From: JALJPB01 sp034111045 | Lineage (GTDB): Bacteria > Pseudomonadota > Gammaproteobacteria > Enterobacterales > Alteromonadaceae | Reading direction: 5' to 3' | Assembly (NCBI GenBank): GCA_034111045.1 | Contig: JAWUYA010000024.1 | Coordinates: 1-64,000 of the forward strand | Length of the DNA stretch: 64,000 nt | Shown here: one piece after another, positions 8,052 through 17,458 of the stretch | Layout: each line of letters begins with the position of its first letter | Numbering within the stretch: position 1 is the first letter of the stretch | The notes under the pieces: model-generated | Told to the model about the DNA's origin: nothing | Databases searched by the model: none | What the model saw: only the letters and a program-made list of their open reading frames with translations | Translations under genes and position numbers: made by a program

Positions 8052-8059
8052 ATTACTGC

Positions 8060-8282
8060 CTAAGATTAACGACTCAGCATTAAGTTTTGTTATACCATTT
8101 TACACTTTGCAGAAAAATCGTACACAGATACAAAAAATTTTCAGAGTGTTGCCTAGGCTTATATTCAGGATTTTGTTTATCTTAGTTGATATTAATAAAG
8201 TTATTTGCAAACATTAAATATAATGAACTTGGGACGTTAATTTTAACTATGTAAAACTCATCGCCACAAGGTTACATGCTAT
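8060..8282. other. Gene-free spacer downstream of mutT
   Basis: AT-rich sequence with no ORF, RNA gene or clear terminator that I can support. It separates the 3' end of mutT from the small ORF region. Confidence 0.5.
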
Positions 8283-8690
8283 TTAAGTGACATTAATTAA
8301 ATACCTCGTCAACAATAAGTCTACAATTTGCTGATTAGCAGCAGGAAAATCTAATTCCTTTAGCTCCTGCAAACTATACCATGATTGCTGCTGCCCTTCC
8401 TGCGCTGTTGGCTCGTTTAAAAAGTCATCAACTAAAAATACCTCTAAACAAACTTTTTTATCACCATAATCATGCTCAATAACCACTAAGGGCTGACAAG
8501 ATAAAATATCAACAGCCACTTCTTCTTTAAGCTCACGTAAAAGTGCTTGCTGTACCGTTTCATTATCCTCTACTTTGCCTCCAGGAAATTCCCATTTCCC
8601 GCCTTGGTGAACATCATTAGCGCGCTTAGTAAGGAACACTAGATTCTCGCGAAAAATCACACCAACGGCTACATGGACAGTTTTACTCAT
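8283..8690 (-). CDS. mutT: 8-oxo-dGTP diphosphatase (Nudix hydrolase)
   Basis: 135 residues. The Nudix box is complete: GKVEDNETVQQALLRELKEEVAV matches G-x5-E-x7-R-E-x2-E-E-x-G/A-hydrophobic, preceded by GGKWEFPGGK. MutT removes oxidised dGTP from the nucleotide pool and so prevents A-to-C mutations. It follows secA in the same direction, as in many gamma-proteobacteria, but a strong hairpin terminator stands between them. It may therefore depend on read-through or its own promoter. Confidence 0.92.
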   Translation of the reverse strand: MSKTVHVAVGVIFRENLVFLTKRANDVHQGGKWEFPGGKVEDNETVQQALLRELKEEVAVDILSCQPLVVIEHDYGDKKVCLEVFLVDDFLNEPTAQEGQQQSWYSLQELKELDFPAANQQIVDLLLTRYLINVT

Positions 8691-8730
8691 TTAAATTCCT
8701 TAGTTAAATTAAATATGAAATAACAGATAA

Positions 8731-8753
8731 AAAAAGCGGCTAAGCCGCTTTTT
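8731..8753 (-). terminator. Rho-independent terminator after secA (possibly bidirectional)
   Basis: AAAAAGCGGC (8731-8740) pairs with GCCGCTTTTT (8744-8753) around a three-base loop, TAA. It is flanked by A and T runs, so it can work on either strand. It lies about 20 bases beyond the secA stop and about 40 bases before mutT. Confidence 0.85.
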
Positions 8754-8774
8754 TTTTATGCATTCATCACAAGG

Positions 8775-11456
8775 TTAAGTTAACTTGCCATGACACTGTT
8801 TGTATTTTTTACCTGAAGCACACGGGCAAGGTTCGTTCCGACCAACACGTGGTACAGCAGGCTTTTCAGTCCCTGCTTCAGGATGTTGATGTGTATATGC
8901 TTTTGCTACACCTTCACTTTTGCGGCGTTGCTCTTCGACAGCTTCTACGTCAGACTCAGCACGTATCTGCACTTTACTTAAAATTCCCACAACATCATAT
9001 TTCAAATTTTCTAGCATCTCACTAAACAATTCAAACGATTCACGCTTGTATTCTTGTTTAGGATTTTTCTGTGCGTAGCCACGTAAATGAATACCTTGGC
9101 GTAAGTGATCCATTGCTGCTAAATGTTCTTTCCAATGAGAGTCTAAGCTTTGTAACATAACCGCTTTTTCGAATTGACGAATAACGTCTACACCTACTTG
9201 CTCTTCTTTATCGCTATAAGATTGCCCAAAACTTTCAATGATTTTTTCACGTAAATTTTCTTCATGTAATTTGCTATCATCATCTAGCCACTGCTGTAAT
9301 GGTAACTCAATATTAAATTCAGCGTTTAGTCGTTCTTCAAGTCCATTTATATCCCACATTTCAGCTAAAGATTGTTGTGGAATATGTTGGTCAATAACAC
9401 CAGTGATAACATCACCACGAATAGCTTGCACTACATCAGCAATTTCTTCTTCATCAAGTAGTTCATTACGTTGTTCATAGATAACTTTACGCTGATCGTT
9501 TGCAACATCATCAAACTCTAATAATTGTTTACGCATATCAAAATTTCTGCCTTCGACTTTACGCTGAGCATTTTCAATACTACGCGTAACCCAAGGATGT
9601 TCGATCGCTTCGCCATGCTCCATGCCTAATTTTCGCATCATATTAGCTATACGTTCAGAGGCGAAAATTCGCATTAATGAATCTTCCATCGAAAGATAAA
9701 AACGAGTAGAGCCTGTATCGCCTTGGCGACCAGAACGCCCACGTAATTGATTATCAATACGACGAGATTCATGCCGCTCAGTAGCCACAATGTGTAAACC
9801 ACCTAATTCAAGTACTTTATCGTGCTCAACTTGCCAATCACTTTTTACTTTCTCAATTTGTTCATCACTAGCGTTAGTTAATGCCGCTAATGTTGCATTT
9901 AAATTACCACCGAGCACAATATCAGTGCCACGACCAGCCATGTTAGTGGCAATAGTTATTGCGCCAACTTTGCCGGCATCAGCAACAATTTCAGCTTCTT
10001 GTTGGTGAAATTTAGCATTCAATACTTTATGCTTTATTTTTGATTTTTTTAACATGCTTGAGAGAAATTCTGAGTTCTCAATACTAATGGTGCCTACTAA
10101 AGCGGGTTGACCACGCTCAACACAGTTTTTAATATCTTCTAATATAGCTTCGTATTTTTCTTCTGCTGTTAAATAAATTAAATCTGATCTATCATCACGT
10201 ATCATCGGCTGGTTAGTTGGAATAATGACCGTTTCTAAACCGTAGATATGTGAGAATTCAAATGCTTCGGTATCTGCTGTACCTGTCATACCTGATAAAC
10301 GATTGTATAACCGAAAATAATTTTGGAAAGTGATAGAAGCAAGTGTTTGGTTTTCATTTTGAACATTCACCCCTTCTTTTGCTTCAACGGCCTGGTGTAA
10401 ACCTTCAGACCAACGTCTACCTTCCATGGTTCGACCGGTATGTTCATCAACGATAATAATTTCATCGTCTTTGACAATATAATCAACATCTTTTTGGAAC
10501 AGCTTATGAGCCCGCAGTGCCGCCATAACATGATGTAGTAAAGTTATATTGCCCGCAGAGAATAATGAGTCGCCGTCTTGGATTAACTCTTTCTCCTTCA
10601 TGATCTCTTCAACACGAATTTGACCTCGCTCGGTTAAATAAATCTGTTTAGCTTTTTCGTCAATAGAGAAGTCACCAGTGCTTTCTTCGTCTTCTTTATC
10701 TTCTTCTTCTTGTTGTTCTAATGTGGGTACTATGGTATTAATCAAGCGATACATTTCAGAGCTGTCCTCCGCTTGACCGGAGATGATTAAAGGTGTGCGT
10801 GCTTCGTCAATTAAGATTGAATCAACCTCATCGATAATAGCAAAGTTAAGCGTTTTTTGAGCACGTTCTTCTGGTGAAAATGCCATGTTATCGCGTAAAT
10901 AATCGAAACCAAATTCATTATTGGTGCCGTATGTAATATCTGCTTGGTATGCGGCTTGTTTATCTTGTGGGGCCAAACCTGCAATATTACAGCCAACGGT
11001 TAACCCTAAAAATGTAAATAAGGGCCGACTCCAATCACCATCACGTGTTGCTAGATAATCGTTAACGGTAATTACGTGAACACCTTTACCTGTCAACCCA
11101 TGTAGATAAGAAGGTAGTGTAGCGGTTAAAGTTTTACCTTCACCTGTACGCATTTCAGCAATTTTACCATCGTTGAGTACCATACCACCAAGCATTTGCA
11201 CGTCAAAGTGGCGCATACCAAATACGCGTATACTTGCTTCACGTACGACAGCAAAAGCCTCTGGCAAAAGTGATTCTAATGTTTCACCTTGTTCAAAGCG
11301 TTCTTTAAATTCTGCTGTTTTCGCTTTTATTTCTTCATCGCTAAGTGCTTCAATAACTGGTTCTAGCGCATTTATTTTATTAACTTCTTTTTTCATTTGT
11401 TTTAATAGTCGATCATTACGACTACCAAACATATTTGTTATTAATTTTACCAACAT
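8775..11456 (-). CDS. secA: Preprotein translocase ATPase SecA
   Basis: 893 residues, the usual length. Visible marks are the Walker A region MRTGEGKTLTATL (about 102-114), the DEAD-like IDEVDSILIDEARTPL, the second helicase domain with IATNMAGRGTDIVLGGN and RGRSGRQGD, and the C-terminal zinc/SecB-binding tail with C-P-C-x8-C-H (EPCPCASGKKYKQCHGK). SecA drives post-translational export through SecYEG. It follows the M23 peptidase gene by about 90 bases and ends at a strong terminator. Confidence 0.98.
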   Translation of the reverse strand: MLVKLITNMFGSRNDRLLKQMKKEVNKINALEPVIEALSDEEIKAKTAEFKERFEQGETLESLLPEAFAVVREASIRVFGMRHFDVQMLGGMVLNDGKIAEMRTGEGKTLTATLPSYLHGLTGKGVHVITVNDYLATRDGDWSRPLFTFLGLTVGCNIAGLAPQDKQAAYQADITYGTNNEFGFDYLRDNMAFSPEERAQKTLNFAIIDEVDSILIDEARTPLIISGQAEDSSEMYRLINTIVPTLEQQEEEDKEDEESTGDFSIDEKAKQIYLTERGQIRVEEIMKEKELIQDGDSLFSAGNITLLHHVMAALRAHKLFQKDVDYIVKDDEIIIVDEHTGRTMEGRRWSEGLHQAVEAKEGVNVQNENQTLASITFQNYFRLYNRLSGMTGTADTEAFEFSHIYGLETVIIPTNQPMIRDDRSDLIYLTAEEKYEAILEDIKNCVERGQPALVGTISIENSEFLSSMLKKSKIKHKVLNAKFHQQEAEIVADAGKVGAITIATNMAGRGTDIVLGGNLNATLAALTNASDEQIEKVKSDWQVEHDKVLELGGLHIVATERHESRRIDNQLRGRSGRQGDTGSTRFYLSMEDSLMRIFASERIANMMRKLGMEHGEAIEHPWVTRSIENAQRKVEGRNFDMRKQLLEFDDVANDQRKVIYEQRNELLDEEEIADVVQAIRGDVITGVIDQHIPQQSLAEMWDINGLEERLNAEFNIELPLQQWLDDDSKLHEENLREKIIESFGQSYSDKEEQVGVDVIRQFEKAVMLQSLDSHWKEHLAAMDHLRQGIHLRGYAQKNPKQEYKRESFELFSEMLENLKYDVVGILSKVQIRAESDVEAVEEQRRKSEGVAKAYTHQHPEAGTEKPAVPRVGRNEPCPCASGKKYKQCHGKLT

Positions 11457-11548
11457 CTTAATTTAACCATTTAATGAAGAAAATCTTCTGTCTAAAAAGA
11501 AAGTGACCGACAAAGCCGATCAAAAAACTACAAACTTTAGTATTAAAA

Positions 11549-12454
11549 CTATTTTGCTTTACGATATACATACTTGATTGGATCTATTTGTTTATTATTG
11601 CGTAAAATTTCATAATGAACATGAGGCCCCGTAGAACGCCCTGTACTTCCCATTTTAGCAATCACTTGCCCTTTAGTCACAACATCACCTATGCTCACTA
11701 ATAAGGTTTTATTATGACCATAACGTGTTTTAAACCCCTCGCCATGATCAAGCTCAATCAAATTTCCATAACCGTATCTTTTGTCAGACCAGCTCACGAT
11801 ACCCGATGCTGTCGCGATAATATCTGAATCTTCTTTCCCAGCAAAATCAACACCTTTATGTATTGATGGTTGCCCATTAAAAGGGTCTTTTCTGATCCCA
11901 AAGTATGATGATAACCATCCTTTGTTGATTGGCCGACCAGACAAATAAAGCATATTTTCTATATGGTGACCTAATGTTATAGATTCAAGTAATTTTAATT
12001 GTTTTTCTTCCTTGGCAATCTGTTCTCCGAGTTCAACTAGCATAGCGGCCAATGACTTATTACTAATTATTTCGGCATTATCATTGGCCGGTAATACTGG
12101 CCCACCGCTTGGAGGTATACGGTTAAAGTCATATTCTTGTGCTGGAATATTAGCTTCATCTGCAAGTCTATTACCTAAAGCATTTAAGCGTAAAAGATGG
12201 CTTTGTAACTCAGCCACTTTTATTGTTAATGCAACAACATTAGCATCATATTCTGGCTTTATTATCGGTTCAATAAACTCAGCAGTAATTAAGCCATATT
12301 GGCTTTTATCTGGTATGGCGTCAGTGGAGAAAAATAAATGGATAACAACTCCTGACACCAAAGCAAAAGCCAGCAGAGCCGATAACCAATGAAACTGATT
12401 CAGTTTTATTGAAAATCTAACTTTTTCTCCACGGTATAGTAATGTTAAACTCAT
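11549..12454 (-). CDS. Membrane-anchored M23-family metallopeptidase (LytM domain)
   Basis: 301 residues: a single N-terminal membrane anchor (about 25-45), a helical region rich in Leu, Glu and Lys (about 70-155), and a C-terminal M23 domain. The zinc motifs are H-K-G-V-D-F (about 203-208) and H-V-H-Y-E (about 276-280). M23 enzymes cut peptide cross-bridges of murein or act as activators of amidases. This gene commonly lies just before secA in marine gamma-proteobacteria, and its place in the division cluster suggests a role in cell-wall remodelling. The exact substrate is not known from sequence. Confidence 0.85.
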   Translation of the reverse strand: MSLTLLYRGEKVRFSIKLNQFHWLSALLAFALVSGVVIHLFFSTDAIPDKSQYGLITAEFIEPIIKPEYDANVVALTIKVAELQSHLLRLNALGNRLADEANIPAQEYDFNRIPPSGGPVLPANDNAEIISNKSLAAMLVELGEQIAKEEKQLKLLESITLGHHIENMLYLSGRPINKGWLSSYFGIRKDPFNGQPSIHKGVDFAGKEDSDIIATASGIVSWSDKRYGYGNLIELDHGEGFKTRYGHNKTLLVSIGDVVTKGQVIAKMGSTGRSTGPHVHYEILRNNKQIDPIKYVYRKAK

Positions 12455-12490
12455 AGTTAAGTACTTATTTTACTAGTTCGGTTAGAATTT

Positions 12491-12967
12491 ATGGCGCGTA
12501 AATCTAAAAAACCTATCGATATGTCCAGCCTGCTAAATTCTTCGTCTGGCACTTTGGCACATATCCAAGAAAAAACCAACTCTTTGGCACAATTAGCAGA
12601 AATTGTACGACATATCTGCCCTGATCTACCAGTGGATGCTTGGAAAATAGCTAACTTTGAAAATAACACCTTAATAATAGAGGTAAGCTCACCTGTTTGG
12701 GGCCAACGTCTACAGTTTGAACGTAATCAAATTTGTCAGGATTTACTCACAAAAACTGAGGGGAAATTTCATAAAATAGAGATTAAAGTTAACCCTTTTA
12801 CTCAAAAAAAAATTAACAGCACTGAAAAACCCACTCAACACTCCATTAATCACATGAATTTAATATCACCTAATACGGCTGAACAGTTAACAGCAATAGC
12901 ACTGAATGCGCCAAAAGGATTGAGGGAGAAATTATTAAAATTGGCAAGTCATGGAAAAATGAGATGA
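12491..12967 (+). CDS. dciA: DciA-family (DUF721) DnaB helicase-loading protein
   Basis: 158 residues with an N-terminal DUF721/DciA domain (about 20-105). It includes the conserved pattern of a short helix followed by VDAWKIANFENNTLIIEVSSPVWGQRLQFERNQI. DciA is the widespread bacterial factor that helps load the DnaB helicase where DnaC is absent. The C-terminal half is polar and likely flexible. It is the only plus-strand gene in this cluster, convergent with lpxC and divergent from the M23 peptidase gene. This placement between lpxC and secA is the usual one for dciA. Confidence 0.85.
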   Translation: MARKSKKPIDMSSLLNSSSGTLAHIQEKTNSLAQLAEIVRHICPDLPVDAWKIANFENNTLIIEVSSPVWGQRLQFERNQICQDLLTKTEGKFHKIEIKVNPFTQKKINSTEKPTQHSINHMNLISPNTAEQLTAIALNAPKGLREKLLKLASHGKMR

Positions 12968-13019
12968 ATGATTACAATTAATACTGTCAGTCATTACTAA
13001 CAGCATTAGAAAATAACGG

Positions 13020-13937
13020 TTAAAAAGCGCTTGAACTTATTTCCTGATATTCAATGGGAGACTTTTGGTTTTCTTCAAAGGTAATGTATTCCCACGCATC
13101 TGTCTGTTTATACACTTCCCTCAATAATATATTATTTAAGGCATGCCCAGATTTGAAAGCGTTAAGTTCACCTAGGATACTTACACCTCCCATATACAAA
13201 TCACCAATAGCATCTAATATTTTGTGCTTGACAAATTCATCATCATAACGGAGTTCATTTTTGTTAAGCATACGGTATTCATCAAGTACAATAGCGTTTT
13301 CTAAACTCCCACCAAGAGCAAGATCGTTTGATCTTAAAAACTCGATATCTTTCATAAAACCAAAGGTGCGCGCGCGACTAATTTCTTTGATAAAAGAACA
13401 AGTAGAGAAGTCCATTTGCATAGTTTGACAGGTATTTGCAATAACAGGGTGATTAAACTCAATGGAAAAATTGACCTTAAAACCTTCATAAGGCAATAAT
13501 TCCGCCCACTTATCGCCTTCTTCTACTCTAATGGGCTTTTTAATACGTAAAAAACGTTTGGCAACATTTAATGTTTCAATGCCAACTGATTGAATAAGAT
13601 AAACAAAGGGTAATGCACTTCCATCCATAATAGGAATTTCAAATGAATCTACATCTATTATTAAGTTATCAATCCCTAAGGCAGCAATAGCAGATAATAA
13701 ATGTTCAACAGTAGAAATTTTAACATTCTGTTCGTTGACTAAACAGGTACACAACGTGGTCTCACCAACAGCTTCTGGCGTTGCTTTGATGTCGACTACA
13801 GGGTCAAGATCGACACGGCGGAAGACAATACCAGTATTTGCAGGAGCAGGACGGAGAGTAACCTGCACCTTTTCACCTTTATGTAAACCGACGCCCATGG
13901 CTGAAACGCTTTGTTTAAGTGTACGTTGTTTAATCAT
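13020..13937 (-). CDS. lpxC: UDP-3-O-acyl-N-acetylglucosamine deacetylase
   Basis: 305 residues, the usual length. Zinc-binding histidines are visible in STVEHLLSAIAALGIDN and in KHKILDAIGDLY, and a late conserved block is KSGHALNN. LpxC performs the first committed step of lipid A synthesis, in the cytoplasm. It is the usual neighbour of ftsZ and is separated from it by about 200 bases, room for its own promoter. Confidence 0.97.
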   Translation of the reverse strand: MIKQRTLKQSVSAMGVGLHKGEKVQVTLRPAPANTGIVFRRVDLDPVVDIKATPEAVGETTLCTCLVNEQNVKISTVEHLLSAIAALGIDNLIIDVDSFEIPIMDGSALPFVYLIQSVGIETLNVAKRFLRIKKPIRVEEGDKWAELLPYEGFKVNFSIEFNHPVIANTCQTMQMDFSTCSFIKEISRARTFGFMKDIEFLRSNDLALGGSLENAIVLDEYRMLNKNELRYDDEFVKHKILDAIGDLYMGGVSILGELNAFKSGHALNNILLREVYKQTDAWEYITFEENQKSPIEYQEISSSAF

Positions 13938-14144
13938 AACGAACCTTTTTCGCTTATTTTACGACTTACAGAACTAATCAATAATTGACGAACCAGTTAA
14001 CAACACACCTATGTAAAATTAACCAACCGTTTGTCCCTTCCATTTGATGTATATAAACCCACCACCGAATTCAACGGGCGCATAATATAACAAAGTTAAC
14101 CAATTAAATCAAAATATCAATATATCAATACTTTATTGCTAAGA

Positions 14145-15320
14145 TCAATCGGCTTGTTTACGTAAAAAAGCCGGAATATCAAGATAATTATCTAAATCTA
14201 ATGCCGCGGTTTTCATTGGTGCCGTTTGCATTTGAACATTAACTTCAGGTATTGCTGAAGATATAACAGCAGTGTCTACTTGGCCATTAGGAATATAATC
14301 TCCACCAACAACTTGTTGCTCAACCTTTTGTATAGGATTAACTAAAGTGATATCCGGCTTCACTTCTGCGCCAATCCCTGTTGCTACTACAGTTACTCGT
14401 AAATCTTCAGTCATTTCATGATCAATGACAGCACCCACAACCACTGTTGCATTTTCCGAAGCAAAGGCTTTTACTGCATTACCAACCGTTTCAAATTCGT
14501 CAATACTAATGTCCATACCCGCGGTGATATTAACTAATATACCTCGAGCACCCGCTAAGTCTACATCTTCAAGTAATGGACTTGAAATCGCTGATTCGGC
14601 TGCTTCGGCAGCACGGTCAGGACCTGAGGCAATGCCTGACCCCATCATAGCAGTACCCATTTCTGACATTACCGTGCGAACATCGGCAAAATCTACGTTG
14701 ATTAAACCAGGGCGAGTAATCAGCTCAGCAATCCCTTGGACAGCACCTAACAATACATTGTTTGCTGCTTTGAAAGCATCTAATAAGCTAGTGCCTGGGC
14801 CTAATACTTTTAACAACTTTTCATTAGGAATAGTGATCAATGAATCAACACTTTTCGATAAGAACTCAATCCCTTGATCAGCATAGTTCATCCGTTTTTT
14901 GCCTTCAAAAGGAAAGGGTTTAGTCACCACTGCTACGGTCAAAATCCCCATTTCTTTCGCCACTTCAGCAACCACAGGCGCAGCACCTGTACCAGTACCA
15001 CCCCCCATACCAGCTGCGATAAACACCATATCAGCACCTTGTAGTGTTTGCTTAATCGTCTCACGATCTTCTTCGGCTGCACGACGGCCAATCTCTGGAT
15101 TAGCTCCGGCCCCCAGTCCTTTAGTTACATCAGCACCTAACTGCAGTGTTACCGTGGCAGACGAGTTTCGTAATGCCTGCGAGTCGGTATTAGCTGTAAT
15201 AAACTCTACACCCTCAATGGTTTGGCATACCATGTGCTCAACTGCATTACCGCCACCGCCGCCAACACCAATCACTTTAATTATCGCTTCTTCTTTATGG
15301 TCTTCCATTAATTCAAACAT
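14145..15320 (-). CDS. ftsZ: Cell division protein FtsZ
   Basis: 391 residues. The tubulin-type GTP-binding signature GMGGGTGTGAAPV is present, as is the N-terminal GVGGGGGNAVEHM. The C-terminal conserved peptide DIPAFLRKQAD, which binds ZipA, FtsA and MinC in relatives, ends the protein. A variable linker rich in Gln, Val and Thr precedes it. FtsZ polymerises into the division ring. It follows ftsA by about 90 bases. Confidence 0.98.
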   Translation of the reverse strand: MFELMEDHKEEAIIKVIGVGGGGGNAVEHMVCQTIEGVEFITANTDSQALRNSSATVTLQLGADVTKGLGAGANPEIGRRAAEEDRETIKQTLQGADMVFIAAGMGGGTGTGAAPVVAEVAKEMGILTVAVVTKPFPFEGKKRMNYADQGIEFLSKSVDSLITIPNEKLLKVLGPGTSLLDAFKAANNVLLGAVQGIAELITRPGLINVDFADVRTVMSEMGTAMMGSGIASGPDRAAEAAESAISSPLLEDVDLAGARGILVNITAGMDISIDEFETVGNAVKAFASENATVVVGAVIDHEMTEDLRVTVVATGIGAEVKPDITLVNPIQKVEQQVVGGDYIPNGQVDTAVISSAIPEVNVQMQTAPMKTAALDLDNYLDIPAFLRKQAD

Positions 15321-15412
15321 TTTTATCTCTCCGTTTTATTAAAACGTTATTTTACTTTACTAATTTACATTTAATTTATTAACCAACATTTAATTTTGAC
15401 TAAACATTGACG

Positions 15413-16648
15413 CTAGAATTCACCTTTAAACCATGTATTAACGCGTGACCACAAGTCTTTCATACCTTCACGACTTTTACCTTCATTGTTACCTTGCTCA
15501 TTTACTTGCATTCCATAATGTAATAAACCAACAACTGTCGCATAGGTTGGATCATTAACATACTCTTTGAGTCCTTCAACATTCAACGGGTTAGCTATAC
15601 GTACTGGCATTTGAAATACCTCTTCAGCAAATTCAATAACGCCTTCCATTTTCGAAGTGCCACCAGTTAAAACAAAACCAGCAGCAATTTGATCAGCTAA
15701 ACCGCTTTCTCTTATCTCTTCTTGAATCAACTCAAACAACTCATGATATCTTGGTTCAACAACTTCCGAAAGTGTATGGCGAGACATCGAACGAGCAGGA
15801 CGACCACCAACACTTGGAACATCAATATTTTCTTCCATACTCACCAGTTGTTTTAATGCACAGGCATATTGTACTTTAATATCTTCAGCATGACTTAACG
15901 GCGTTCTAAAAATTTTAGCTATATCACTCGTCACTTGATTGCCAGCAACAGGAATAACCGCAGTGTGACGAAGTGCTCCACCGGTAAACACCGCTATATC
16001 CATTGTACCTGCGCCCATATCAACCACACAAATACCAAGTTCTTTTTCATCTTCCGTCAATACAGAATAACTCGAAGCCAGTGCAGAAAAAATCAATTGA
16101 TCGGCAACTAAGTTGCAACGCTCAACACATTTAACAATGTTTTTTGCCATATCATTGGCACAAGTGACAATATGAACTCTGGCTTCCATACGAACACCAG
16201 ACATACCTATTGGACTTTTAATGCCATCTTGACAATCAATACTATATTCTTGTGGAAGGATATGAAGCATACGACGCTCTGCTGAAATAGGTACTGAGCG
16301 GGCCGTGTGGATAACATTATCGACATCTTCTTGAATCACTTCATTGTCATTGATTGGCACCATGCCATTTTCATTCTGACAGCTAATGTGTTTGCCCGAA
16401 ATACCTAAATAGATTGAACTGATACGACAGTCAGCCATCAATTCTGCTTCGTTAACAGCACGTTGAATAGATTTAATGACTAAATTTAAATCATTAACAC
16501 CACCTTTATCCATACCTCTAGCCGGTTGATTACCTACACCTATAATACTAAGTTTATTGTCAGGTGTGATCTCACCAACGGCGACCGATATTTTAGAGGT
16601 GCCTATATCTAATCCAACAACTAGATTTCTTTCTGTTATTTTTGACAT
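15413..16648 (-). CDS. ftsA: Cell division protein FtsA
   Basis: 411 residues with the actin-like ATPase fold: VVGLDIGTSKISVAVGEI at the N-terminus (phosphate-binding loop), VVDMGAGTMDIAVFTGG and VLTGGTSKMEGV. The C-terminus LWSRVNTWFKGEF is the amphipathic helix that tethers FtsZ filaments to the inner membrane. It sits between ftsQ (33 bases upstream) and ftsZ. Confidence 0.98.
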   Translation of the reverse strand: MSKITERNLVVGLDIGTSKISVAVGEITPDNKLSIIGVGNQPARGMDKGGVNDLNLVIKSIQRAVNEAELMADCRISSIYLGISGKHISCQNENGMVPINDNEVIQEDVDNVIHTARSVPISAERRMLHILPQEYSIDCQDGIKSPIGMSGVRMEARVHIVTCANDMAKNIVKCVERCNLVADQLIFSALASSYSVLTEDEKELGICVVDMGAGTMDIAVFTGGALRHTAVIPVAGNQVTSDIAKIFRTPLSHAEDIKVQYACALKQLVSMEENIDVPSVGGRPARSMSRHTLSEVVEPRYHELFELIQEEIRESGLADQIAAGFVLTGGTSKMEGVIEFAEEVFQMPVRIANPLNVEGLKEYVNDPTYATVVGLLHYGMQVNEQGNNEGKSREGMKDLWSRVNTWFKGEF

Positions 16649-16681
16649 ATTTTTTTCAATTAGCCACTTGTCGTAATCGTG

Positions 16682-17446
16682 TTAAGTTCTTAATTTTGTT
16701 TCTATGGTTTTCCAACCAATAGCAACACCAGTATCATATCGCAAATCAATGTAATTAACTTGCTGATTATATTCTTTATTATTTTTTATTATTGGATATA
16801 TATCCATAAACCTTTGTATTCTTTTAACTCTGCTTTCACGCCCTAAATTCAATAACACCCCATCGTTTAAGATTAACTGCCATGAAAATCGCTCAGACAA
16901 CACTAATTCATCAATCGACAAGTCTCTAAATCCGAGTAAACGATTTAAATTAGAAAAGTTCTCTAATGCAATTAATTCTGTACCTTCTGGTCCATAAAAC
17001 TGAGGCAGATGTGTCTTAATTCTTGACACATCTGCTTGGAATGTTTTACCTTTATTATTAATTAAAAAATCACCATTCCACTGCGCTACAGGCCATTGAT
17101 CAACAACATATATCTTCAATTCATTTGGCCAGTGTTTACGCACTGATACTGAATAAACCCAAGGTAATTGTACTATCTGTTGTTGGACGTCATTAACATC
17201 CACTTGAAAGAAGTTACTTAGGTCAATGCTTTCCAACGCTGTAAAAATATCTTCTTTTACCGTAAAGGGCATTTCACCAGTAATAATAAGCGATGTTACC
17301 GGTGTTCCTTCTTGCGCAATGACTTTTTCAGTAATCAGCCAACTTCCACCTAACATGCTAATAATAACAGCAATAAAAAAACTTAAACCAAGCCAGAAAG
17401 CCCAGTTAACTGTCAATTTTTCGTGCTGTTCTTTTTTAGCATTCAT
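16682..17446 (-). CDS. ftsQ: Cell division protein FtsQ
   Basis: 254 residues: a cytoplasmic basic N-terminus, one membrane span (about 17-37), then a periplasmic POTRA domain (VTSLIITGEMPFTVKEDIFTALES) and a beta domain. The family links the early and late divisome through FtsB and FtsL. It starts 13 bases after ddl with a strong Shine-Dalgarno (AAGGGGG), which supports the assigned start. Confidence 0.93.
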   Translation of the reverse strand: MNAKKEQHEKLTVNWAFWLGLSFFIAVIISMLGGSWLITEKVIAQEGTPVTSLIITGEMPFTVKEDIFTALESIDLSNFFQVDVNDVQQQIVQLPWVYSVSVRKHWPNELKIYVVDQWPVAQWNGDFLINNKGKTFQADVSRIKTHLPQFYGPEGTELIALENFSNLNRLLGFRDLSIDELVLSERFSWQLILNDGVLLNLGRESRVKRIQRFMDIYPIIKNNKEYNQQVNYIDLRYDTGVAIGWKTIETKLRT

Positions 17447-17458
17447 CTAAAACCCCCT

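Noticed and set aside
9238..9480. Serine-rich plus-strand ORF inside secA
   Set aside because: It is an antisense shadow of the secA coding frame; the same holds for similar ORFs opposite the mur and fts genes.
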